Origin: Alphaproteobacteria bacterium
GTDB lineage: Bacteria; Pseudomonadota; Alphaproteobacteria; Rhodobacterales; Rhodobacteraceae
DNA: 6,687 bases
Direction: 5' to 3'
Assembly (NCBI GenBank): GCA_030425945.1
Contig: JAUHZL010000171.1
Span: 1 to 6,687, forward strand
The position numbers and the translations under genes are program-made. Under the pieces are notes generated by a model. It was not told the DNA's origin. It saw nothing but the letters and a program-made list of their open reading frames with translations, and searched no databases. This document shows, piece after piece, positions 1-5,492 of this stretch (its first letter is position 1; every line of letters starts with the position of its first letter).

Positions 1-264
1 GCTGGTGCCGCTCTCGGTGGTGGCGGTGTAGCGGAAGTACGGGCTGACCGCGCCGGAGGCCAGCGTGCCCCCGGCCGCGTCGGTCAGCGTGCCGGTCTGC
101 GTCGCGTCGAAACCCAGGTAGCCGTCGAAGCGGTCGTCATCGTCCTCGACCACGAGGCGGGCGAGGTTGTCGGCGGCGAAGGCATCCGCGTCGAAGCGCG
201 TGTAGCCATCGGCGCCGGTGGTCCAGCGCGGCGCGATGAAGAGAAAGGTATCGAGGCGACTCAT
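1..264 (-). CDS. Acidic Asp/Gly/Thr-rich protein, N-terminal 88 residues only
   Basis: This reads from ATG at 264 leftwards and is open to the window edge, so only the N-terminus is present. It begins MSRLDTFLFIAPRWTTGADG. It has an acidic run at residues 40-47 (EDDDDRFD) and then a Thr/Gly/Ala/Ser-rich stretch (residues about 54-88). There is no classical N-terminal signal peptide. Codons end almost entirely in G or C, as in the neighbouring genes, which supports real coding. The composition and missing signal peptide would fit an acidic secreted protein exported by a C-terminal signal (RTX or Hint-domain type, common in Rhodobacterales), but no RTX nonapeptide or Hint motif is visible here, so that is inference only. 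No clear Shine-Dalgarno precedes the ATG. It is divergent from nth across 124 bp. I do not recognise the family. Confidence 0.7.
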   Translation of the reverse strand, partial: MSRLDTFLFIAPRWTTGADGYTRFDADAFAADNLARLVVEDDDDRFDGYLGFDATQTGTLTDAAGGTLASGAVSPYFRYTATTESGTS

Positions 265-326
265 GCGCGCGAGCCTGCGCGCGCGGGATGGCGGGAGTCC
301 TGCACGGAGATGGTGATTTCATGGCA

Positions 327-396
327 CGGACCATGTCCCCGCGCCGCGAAGGGCTGGACGGGCTTGCGGCGGCGCGGCAAGAGGGGACATGGCCCG
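327..396 (+). promoter_or_regulatory. Long mRNA hairpin enclosing the nth ribosome-binding site and start codon
   Basis: Three nested inverted segments are visible. The inner stem pairs 339-347 (CCGCGCCGC) with 369-377 (GCGGCGCGG), 9 perfect pairs with a 21-nt loop. The middle stem pairs 331-338 (CCATGTCC) with 385-392 (GGACATGG), 8 perfect pairs that include the nth ATG at 389-391. The outer extension pairs 327-329 with 394-396 across one A/C mismatch. The only large irregularity is a 7-nt bulge at 378-384 on the 3' side, which carries the Shine-Dalgarno core GAGG (381-384). If transcription starts upstream of 327, this fold would hold the start codon in a stem. A regulatory role is inference; GC-rich DNA forms stems easily. 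Confidence 0.4.
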
Positions 397-1033
397 CCAG
401 TTGCCCTATGCCACGCTCCGCGAGATCTTCCTGCGTTTCCAGGCCGCCGAGGCCGCGCCGAAGGGAGAGCTCGAGCACGTCAACGCCTACACGCTGGTCG
501 TGGCGGTGGCGCTGTCGGCGCAGGCCACGGACGCCGGGGTGAACAAGGCCACGCGCGGGCTGTTCGCGGTGGCCGACACGCCTGAGAAGATGCTGGCGCT
601 CGGCGAAGAGGGCGTGATCGAGCACATCAAGACGATCGGCCTGTTCCGCAACAAGGCGAAGAACGTCATCAAGCTCAGCCGCATCCTCGTCGACGAGTAC
701 GGCGGGCAGGTGCCCTCGTCGCGCGCCGCGCTGCAATCGCTGCCGGGCGTCGGGCGCAAGACCGCCAACGTGGTGCTGAACATGTGGTTCGGCCACCCGG
801 CGCAGGCCGTCGACACCCATATCTTCCGCGTCGGCAACCGCACGGGCATCTGCCCCGGCAAGGACGTCGACGCCGTGGAACGCGCGATCGAGGACCATGT
901 CCCGGTCGAGTTCCAGACCCACGCCCATCACTGGCTGATCCTGCACGGCCGCTACACCTGCGTCGCGCGCAAGCCCAAATGCGGGGCCTGCCTGATCCGC
1001 GACCTTTGCTCCTTCGAGGAAAAGACCCAATGA
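389..1033 (+). CDS. nth: Endonuclease III (DNA glycosylase/AP lyase)
   Basis: This is a base-excision-repair enzyme that removes oxidised pyrimidines from DNA and cleaves at the abasic site by beta-elimination, in the cytoplasm. The 214-residue length is typical. Residues 118-130 (LPGVGRKTANVVL) form the helix-hairpin-helix with the catalytic lysine K124; D142 in VDTHIFRV is the conserved catalytic aspartate. The C-terminus carries the [4Fe-4S] ligands C191-X6-C198-X2-C201-X5-C207, the exact family spacing. The early segment ALSAQATDAGVNKAT (41-55) is also characteristic. The start at 389 is supported by AAGAGG at 379-384 (with 4 nt between GAGG and the ATG), and the N-terminal length fits the family. 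The stop overlaps the ATG of the next kinase gene (ATGA at 1030-1033), so the two are probably co-transcribed and translationally coupled. All key residues are intact. Confidence 0.97.
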   Translation: MARQLPYATLREIFLRFQAAEAAPKGELEHVNAYTLVVAVALSAQATDAGVNKATRGLFAVADTPEKMLALGEEGVIEHIKTIGLFRNKAKNVIKLSRILVDEYGGQVPSSRAALQSLPGVGRKTANVVLNMWFGHPAQAVDTHIFRVGNRTGICPGKDVDAVERAIEDHVPVEFQTHAHHWLILHGRYTCVARKPKCGACLIRDLCSFEEKTQ

Positions 1034-2025
1034 CCAAACGCTTCGACGTCGTCGGCATCGGCAATGCCATGGTGGACATCCTCGCGCGCTGCGACGACGC
1101 CTTCCTCGCCGAGGCGGGCATCGAGAAGGGCATCATGCAGCTGATCGACATGCCCCGCGCGGTGGACCTCTATGGCCGGATCGGTCCCGCGCGCGAGGTG
1201 TCGGGCGGCTCGGCGGCCAACACCATCGCGGTGATCGCGGCGCTGGGCGGGCAGACCGCCTATGTCGGCAAGGTCAAGGACGACCAGTTGGGCAAGATCT
1301 TCGCCCATGACCTGCGCGCGCAGGGTGCGGTCTACGAGACCGCGCTGGCCCCGAAGGACCACAACGACGAGACCGGGCGCTGCATCGTGCTGGTCACGCC
1401 GGACGGCGAGCGGTCGATGAACACGTATCTCGGGGTGACCGAGTTCCTGACGCCCGACGACATCGACGAGGCGCAGATGGCCGAGGCCGCGTGGATCTAC
1501 CTCGAAGGCTACCGCTTCGACGGGCCGGACAGCCACGCCGCCTTCGCCAAGGCCATCGCCGCGACCCGCGCGGCGGGCGGCAAGGTCTCGCTGACCCTCA
1601 GCGACCCGTTCTGCATCTCGCGCCACCGCGACGCGTTCCGCGCGATGATCCGTGACGGCGTGGACCTGCTGTTCTGCAACCGGTCCGAAGCACTGGCGAT
1701 GGTCGAGACCGAGGACTTCGCCGCCGCCCGCGCCGAACTGGCGGCGGAGGTCGATATCCTCGCCGTTACTGACAGCGAGAACGGCTGCTACGTCCACCAG
1801 GGCGACCAGTGGTGGCACGTGCCCGCCGACCCGGTCGAGATCGTCGATGCGACCGGGGCCGGGGACGCCTTCGCGGGGGCCTTCCTGTGGGGGATCACCC
1901 ACGGCGCCGACCTGCCGACCGCCGCGCGGATGGCGAACGTGGTGGCCGGCTCGGTGATCCAGCACATCGGTCCGCGTCCCGAGGCCGACCTGACCGCGCT
2001 GTTCCGGGCCGAGGGTCTGATCTGA
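1030..2025 (+). CDS. PfkB-family sugar/nucleoside kinase (adenosine-kinase-like)
   Basis: This 331-residue protein is a member of the ribokinase/PfkB family, which phosphorylates a hydroxymethyl group of a sugar or nucleoside with ATP in the cytoplasm. Visible family marks are the N-terminal strand FDVVGIGNAMVDI (5-17), the substrate-binding GGSAAN (59-64), FCNRSEA (215-221) and the C-terminal PfkB signature DATGAGDAFAGAFLWG (273-288), with the catalytic base D279. The sequence resembles proteins annotated as adenosine kinase in Rhodobacterales, but substrate cannot be set from sequence alone; ribokinase-like or other nucleoside kinases are alternatives. The frame stays open upstream to 784 inside nth, but ATG 1030 is chosen because it starts directly at the conserved first strand, has AGGA at 1017-1020 and overlaps the nth stop as ATGA. 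The gene therefore follows nth in one transcript. Confidence 0.92.
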   Translation: MTKRFDVVGIGNAMVDILARCDDAFLAEAGIEKGIMQLIDMPRAVDLYGRIGPAREVSGGSAANTIAVIAALGGQTAYVGKVKDDQLGKIFAHDLRAQGAVYETALAPKDHNDETGRCIVLVTPDGERSMNTYLGVTEFLTPDDIDEAQMAEAAWIYLEGYRFDGPDSHAAFAKAIAATRAAGGKVSLTLSDPFCISRHRDAFRAMIRDGVDLLFCNRSEALAMVETEDFAAARAELAAEVDILAVTDSENGCYVHQGDQWWHVPADPVEIVDATGAGDAFAGAFLWGITHGADLPTAARMANVVAGSVIQHIGPRPEADLTALFRAEGLI

Positions 2026-2097
2026 CGGCCTCGCCCGCGCAAGGGTGATGCGCCTGTCATGCGAATCGCGGATCGTTGGGCCAGCAACCGCTTGCCC

Positions 2098-2103
2098 GAG
2101 GGA
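2098..2103 (+). promoter_or_regulatory. Ribosome-binding site that fixes the phosphoesterase start at 2110
   Basis: GAGGGA lies 6 nt before ATG 2110. The same frame also has an ATG at 2059, but from there the protein would carry 17 extra residues (MRIADRWASN...) in front of a normal-length Tat signal. The upstream ATG has only AAGGGTGA at 2041-2048, about 10 nt away. The downstream start gives a standard Tat leader, so it is preferred. Confidence 0.6.
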
Positions 2104-2109
2104 TCCGTC

Positions 2110-3489
2110 ATGCCTGCCGCCGTCACCGTCTCGCTGTCCCGCCGACTTGTCCTGACCGGGGCCGCCGCCGCGGCCCTCGCCGCGACGCTGCCCGCCCGCG
2201 CCGCGCCGCCCGCGGGCGAGGCGCTGCTGCTGACGCTGGCCGACCTGCATTCGCCCTATGCCCGCCTGCCCGCGATCCTGTCGGCCGTGCGCGCCGTGCG
2301 GGCCGAGGCGCAGGGCAGGCCCGCCGCGCTGATCCTGAACGGGGACATCTTCGAGCGCGGCAACGTCGCCGCCCTGCGCTCGGGCGCCGAGGCCGACTGG
2401 GCCTTCCTGCGCGCGCTCGCCGCCGAACTGCCGGTCTACGTCAACCTCGGCAACCACGAGACCGCGATCGAGGACGACATGGCCACGACCGTCGCGCGGA
2501 TCACCGGGGCGGGCGCGCAGCCGCTCGGCAACCTGATCGACCGCCGCACCGGGCGCTTCTTCGCCCCGGTCTCGGACCGGATCGGGCTGGGCGGGTTGTC
2601 GCTGGGGCTGCTGGCGCTGGGGACCGACAACCCCTTCGTCTATCGGCAGCCCGCGCGCGACACGCTGGTGCTGCCCGACCCGGTCGGCTTCGCCCGCGAC
2701 GCCTTTGCCGAGGTCACGGGGGGCACCGACCTTTCCGTGCTGGTCAGCCACGCGGGCGTCAGCGCCGACAAGGCGATCTTCGCCGCGCTCGAGACCCCGA
2801 TGCTGGCGCTCGGGGCGCATGACCACCTCGACTTCACGCACCGCGCGGGCGGGCTCAGCTATGCCCACGGCGCAAGCTGGGGCAGCAAGCTGGGCGTGAT
2901 CGGGCTGACGAAAGGCGCGCAGGGCGTGGCGCTCGACATGACGTGGCGCGAGATCGCGCCCGGCGGCGGGGACCCGGCGCTGGCCGACACCATCGCCGCC
3001 GTGAAGGCCGCGCACCTGACGGCGGAGGATACCGCGGTGATCGCCGAGCGCCCGGTGGCGCTCGACCTGCCCGCCTCGATCCTCGTCGCGGTCGATGCGG
3101 TGCGCGCCGCGACCGGGGCGGACCTCGCGCTGCTGGGCCACACCACCTTCGGCGCGCCGCTTGCCGCCGGGCCGCTGACGCAGTTCGACTTCGACGCCTT
3201 CCTGCGCTTCGACGGCACGCTGGCGGTGGCCGAGGTGCCGGGCGACCGCCTCGCCGCGATCCTCGGCCGGGCGAACCAGCACCTGGCAACGGGCCTCGAC
3301 GCGCGCACCGGCGATTACGTCCATGCCGCCGCCCTCGACATCGTGCCGGGCCGGACCTACCGCCTCGCCACCAATGGCTGGACCGCGCAGAACCAGAAGA
3401 GCTACCTCGGCACCGAGGACCTCGCCTTCACCGAGGTGCCGGACCTGCGGCTCAAGGCGGTGGTGCGGGACGCTCTGGCAGCTGGCTGA
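2110..3489 (+). CDS. Tat-exported metallophosphoesterase, 5'-nucleotidase superfamily
   Basis: This 459-residue two-domain protein is probably a periplasmic two-metal phosphoesterase. Residues 1-31 look like a twin-arginine signal (SRRLVLTG at 10-17, then an Ala-rich core and an ARA/A cleavage region). The catalytic domain (about 38-285) shows the metallophosphatase motifs in order: D45-L-H47, G78-D79, GNHE 114-117, H214 in SHAG, and GAHDH 235-239. The remainder (about 318-455) aligns by layout with the 5'-nucleotidase C-terminal substrate domain, but two hallmarks differ. Where the NGGxR motif is expected there is LLGHTTFG (341-348), and where GGDGY is expected there is TNGWTAQNQKSYLG (421-434). 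Nucleotides may therefore not be the substrate. At 459 residues it is shorter than UshA. It follows the kinase by 84 bp without an obvious terminator, so it could share its transcript. Its 3' end overlaps the convergent regulator gene by 38 bp. Confidence 0.88.
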   Translation: MPAAVTVSLSRRLVLTGAAAAALAATLPARAAPPAGEALLLTLADLHSPYARLPAILSAVRAVRAEAQGRPAALILNGDIFERGNVAALRSGAEADWAFLRALAAELPVYVNLGNHETAIEDDMATTVARITGAGAQPLGNLIDRRTGRFFAPVSDRIGLGGLSLGLLALGTDNPFVYRQPARDTLVLPDPVGFARDAFAEVTGGTDLSVLVSHAGVSADKAIFAALETPMLALGAHDHLDFTHRAGGLSYAHGASWGSKLGVIGLTKGAQGVALDMTWREIAPGGGDPALADTIAAVKAAHLTAEDTAVIAERPVALDLPASILVAVDAVRAATGADLALLGHTTFGAPLAAGPLTQFDFDAFLRFDGTLAVAEVPGDRLAAILGRANQHLATGLDARTGDYVHAAALDIVPGRTYRLATNGWTAQNQKSYLGTEDLAFTEVPDLRLKAVVRDALAAG

Positions 3490-4348
3490 GGGCCTCGGCC
3501 AGCATGTCGTAAACCACCCGGACCCGGCGGCTGGTCCGCACCTCGCGGTGGGCCAGCAGCCACATCGGCACCGGCACGCTGAACCCCGGCACGGCGCGCA
3601 CGATGTCGGGATCGGCCAGCGCGATCTCGTCCATCATCAGCCCGACCCCCATGCCGCGCCGGACATAGGCCCATTGCACGAGGTGCGCCTCGCTCAGGAT
3701 GCGGAACTGCCGCGCCTCGACCGGGTAGCCGCGCTCGGTCAGCGCGCGGGCCATGTTGGCGCTGCCCTCGAAGCCGATGAAGTCGGCCCGCGACAGGTCG
3801 CCGCCGATCCCGTCGAGGTAATCGCGCCGGGCGAACAGGCCCGCGGGCCGGTCGGGCGTGCGCTTGGCGATCAGGTCGTTCTGGGTCGGCTGCGCGTTGC
3901 GGATGGCGATATCGGCCTCGCGCATCTGCAGGTCGCTCTGGGTGCCGGTGGCGATGATCGTGATCTCGATGTCGGGATGCGCCGCGCGCAGCTCCGCGAT
4001 CACCGGCGGCAGGATATGGGCCGCGACCGCCGAGCCCGCGCTGATCCGGATCGGCCCGTCGAGGCTGTGGCTTTGCCCCGACGCAAGCAGCGCGACCCGC
4101 TGCGCCGCCTCGCCCATCGTGCGCACGTGCTCCAGCAGGTCGAGGCCTGCGGGCGTCAGCACCAGCCGCCGCCCGACCCGCTCGAACAGCACGACGCCCA
4201 GTTCCTGCTCCAGCGCCTCGACCTGGCGGCCCAGCGTCGGCTGCGCCAGCTTCAGCACCCGTGCGGCGGCGGACAGCGACCCTTCCTCGGCGGTGGCCAG
4301 AAAGGCGCGCGCGCGGGTCCAGTCAAAGCGGACGGCATCCCAGTTCAT
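3452..4348 (-). CDS. LysR-type transcriptional regulator
   Basis: This 298-residue protein has normal LysR length. An N-terminal winged helix-turn-helix spans about residues 9-66, with the helix-turn-helix at about 24-43 (SLSAAARVLKLAQPTLGRQV) followed by the usual ALEQELGVVLFERVGRRLVLTPAG-type wing region. A linker helix follows, and from about residue 95 the effector-binding domain begins (DGPIRISAGSAVAAHILPPV), including YVRRGMGVGLM, a typical late segment. The frame stays open upstream to 4465, but ATG 4348 is chosen because MNWDAVRFDW matches how I recall close relatives beginning. No Shine-Dalgarno precedes ATG 4348 or the alternative ATG at 4360, and a promoter-like sequence ends almost on the start, so the mRNA may be leaderless. 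The gene is divergent from the dehydrogenase at 4449, its likely target. Its last 12 codons and stop overlap the 3' end of the convergent phosphoesterase gene. The effector is unknown. Confidence 0.93.
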   Translation of the reverse strand: MNWDAVRFDWTRARAFLATAEEGSLSAAARVLKLAQPTLGRQVEALEQELGVVLFERVGRRLVLTPAGLDLLEHVRTMGEAAQRVALLASGQSHSLDGPIRISAGSAVAAHILPPVIAELRAAHPDIEITIIATGTQSDLQMREADIAIRNAQPTQNDLIAKRTPDRPAGLFARRDYLDGIGGDLSRADFIGFEGSANMARALTERGYPVEARQFRILSEAHLVQWAYVRRGMGVGLMMDEIALADPDIVRAVPGFSVPVPMWLLAHREVRTSRRVRVVYDMLAEALSQLPERPAPPP

Positions 4349-4350
4349 GC

Positions 4351-4378
4351 GTTTATGCATAAACAAAACGCGGTTTTG
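4351..4378. promoter_or_regulatory. Two abutting dyads, candidate operator of the lysR/dehydrogenase pair
   Basis: A perfect 14-bp palindrome, GTTTATGCATAAAC, occupies 4351-4364. It is followed, sharing one base, by CAAAAC-GCG-GTTTTG at 4364-4378 (6-bp arms, 3-bp centre). The A/T-rich dyads stand out in otherwise GC-rich DNA and sit within the predicted lysR promoter, between two divergent genes. A role as binding site for the LysR protein (autoregulation and control of the dehydrogenase) is inference. Neither dyad is a textbook odd-centred T-N11-A LysR box. Confidence 0.5.
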
Positions 4379-4383
4379 GTCAA
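4356..4383 (-). promoter_or_regulatory. Candidate lysR promoter
   Basis: Reading leftwards, TTGACC (4383-4378, one mismatch to the sigma-70 -35 consensus) is followed after 16 bp by TATGCA (4361-4356), a weak -10 that matches its first three bases. A start about 7 bp downstream of this -10 would fall at or next to the ATG at 4348, giving a leaderless transcript. The two dyads overlap the spacer and -10, which would suit repression by a bound regulator. This is a by-eye match only. Confidence 0.35.
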
Positions 4384-4393
4384 TTCTCGAAAG

Positions 4394-4448
4394 GTCTCTG
4401 CATGGGTATCCCAAGGGCCAGACAGAGACACCGAACCGGAGAGACACC
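4394..4448 (+). repeat. Inverted and direct repeats in the dehydrogenase leader
   Basis: GTCTCTG (4394-4400) and CAGAGAC (4423-4429) form a 7-bp inverted repeat enclosing a smaller dyad TGGG-TAT-CCCA (4403-4413). The right arm overlaps the first copy of a 9-bp direct repeat, AGAGACACC, at 4424-4432 and again at 4440-4448, 16 bp apart. The second copy ends immediately before the dehydrogenase ATG and overlaps its Shine-Dalgarno GGAGAG (4438-4443). These could be binding sites or leader structure; the role is unknown. Confidence 0.4.
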
Positions 4449-5453
4449 ATGCAAGCCGCCACCATCGACCGTTACGGACCCGCCGACGCCCTGATCCTCG
4501 CCGAGGTGCCGACCCCCGTGCCGGGACCGGGCGAGATCCTCGTCCGCGTCCATGCCGCCCCCGTGACCACCGCCGACTGGCGGCTGCGCGCGGCGGTCTA
4601 TCCCAAGGGCCTGCGCCTGATCGGGCGGATGGTCTCGGGCCTGATGAAGCCGCGCCACCGCATCCCCGGCGTCGATTTCGCAGGCACCGTGACCGCCGTT
4701 GGCGCGGGCGTGACCCGTTATGCGCCGGGCGACCGGGTGTTCGGCTTCAACGGCCACGGCACCCACGCCGAGTACGTCACCGTCAAGGCCGAGGGCGGGG
4801 TCGCCCACATCCCTGACGCGCTCAGCTTCACCGAGGCTGCCGCGCTGCCCTTCGGCGGCGACACCGCGATGTGCTTCCTCGAGCGGTTCGCGGGCCTGAA
4901 ACCGGGCGAGCGGCTGCTGGTCGCGGGCGCGGCGGGCAATGTCGGGCACCTCGCGGTGCAGGTCGGCAAGGCACTGGGGGCCGAGGTCACCGCGATGGCG
5001 CGGCCCGACGCGCACCCGATGCTGCGCGCCCTCGGGGCCGATCACGTCGTCGACTACACCCGCCGTGACGTCGCCCGCATGGGAGAGCGCTGGGACGTGC
5101 TCTTCGATCCGATCCACGTCCTGCCCTACCGCCGGATGCGCCGCGCGATGGCCAAGGGCGGTCGGCTGCTCGTCGTCGAGGGCGGCGTGCGCGAGATGCT
5201 GCAATCGCTGTGGCCGTGGCGGCGCGGCGGGCGGCGCGTTGTGTTCAACGTCGCGATGGCCTCGCACGAGAGCCTGACCCGCCTCGCCGCGATGGCGGCC
5301 GCCGGGCAGATCCGGCCGGTCATCGGGGCGCGCCTGCCGCTCGACCGGATCGCCGATGCCCACCGCATCGTCGAGACCCGCCGCCAGCGCGGCATCACCA
5401 TGCTGGAGATAGTGCCCGACGCGGCCGAGCACAGCAGCCCAGCGGCCGCCTGA
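4449..5453 (+). CDS. Zinc-free medium-chain dehydrogenase/quinone oxidoreductase-like enzyme
   Basis: This 334-residue protein belongs to the MDR superfamily: NAD(P)H-dependent oxidoreductases with a GroES-like N-terminal domain and a Rossmann cofactor domain. The N-terminal part shows PVPGPGEILVRVHAAPV (23-39), GVDFAGTV (74-81) and PGDRVFGF (93-100). The cofactor site is GAAGNVG (160-166), followed by AVQVGKALGAEV. The Cys/His/Glu zinc ligands of zinc alcohol dehydrogenases are absent: the position of the catalytic cysteine reads APVTTADW (37-44), and only one cysteine (C142) is present. It is therefore more likely a quinone or enone/aldehyde reductase than a zinc alcohol dehydrogenase. Start 4449 has GGAGAG at 4438-4443; the open frame further upstream lies antisense to lysR and is not used. 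It is divergent from the LysR gene, a common regulator-target arrangement. Its substrate is not predictable from sequence. Confidence 0.92.
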   Translation: MQAATIDRYGPADALILAEVPTPVPGPGEILVRVHAAPVTTADWRLRAAVYPKGLRLIGRMVSGLMKPRHRIPGVDFAGTVTAVGAGVTRYAPGDRVFGFNGHGTHAEYVTVKAEGGVAHIPDALSFTEAAALPFGGDTAMCFLERFAGLKPGERLLVAGAAGNVGHLAVQVGKALGAEVTAMARPDAHPMLRALGADHVVDYTRRDVARMGERWDVLFDPIHVLPYRRMRRAMAKGGRLLVVEGGVREMLQSLWPWRRGGRRVVFNVAMASHESLTRLAAMAAAGQIRPVIGARLPLDRIADAHRIVETRRQRGITMLEIVPDAAEHSSPAAA

Positions 5454-5466
5454 GACCGCCTCCCCC

Positions 5467-5492
5467 GGCGCGCCGAATCAGTCCGGCGCGTT
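5467..5492. terminator. Candidate bidirectional terminator between convergent genes
   Basis: CGCGCCG (5469-5475) and CGGCGCG (5484-5490) form a 7-bp all-GC stem with an 8-nt loop; two G-U pairs could extend it in the plus-strand RNA. It lies just after the dehydrogenase stop (5453) and contains the stop codon of the convergent sulfotransferase gene (5478-5480). A proper U-tract is missing on both sides (only TT on the plus strand), so termination may be weak or need Rho. Confidence 0.4.

Noticed and set aside
320..335. CATGG/CCATG 5-bp inverted repeat upstream of nth
   Set aside because: It is short, and its right half is better explained by the longer pairing with the nth start region.
137..1030. 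A 297-codon minus-strand frame spanning the nth gene
   Set aside because: It is antisense to nth, which has all catalytic and iron-sulfur residues. The product has the composition of a shadow frame, and it competes with the better 1-264 minus-strand frame.
2059..2109. An upstream ATG for the phosphoesterase
   Set aside because: It would place 17 residues before a standard-length Tat leader. The internal ATG at 2110 has the better-placed GAGGGA ribosome-binding site.
952..3324. A 790-codon open frame on the minus strand
   Set aside because: It lies antisense to the well-supported kinase and phosphoesterase genes. Its product is Arg/Gly/Asp/Val-rich low-complexity sequence with no motifs, as expected from the reverse frame of GC-rich genes.
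4349..4465. A longer LysR start upstream of 4348
   Set aside because: The extra 39 residues (MVAACMVSLR...) lie before the family's normal N-terminus and would overlap the dehydrogenase start and the repeat-rich control region.
3323..4816. A 497-codon plus-strand frame over the LysR region
   Set aside because: It is antisense to the LysR gene and out of frame with the dehydrogenase. The product is His/Arg/Pro/Ala-rich without recognisable domains.
4380..5432. A 350-codon minus-strand frame opposite the dehydrogenase gene
   Set aside because: It is a shadow of a clear MDR gene, with no domain motifs and shadow-like composition.
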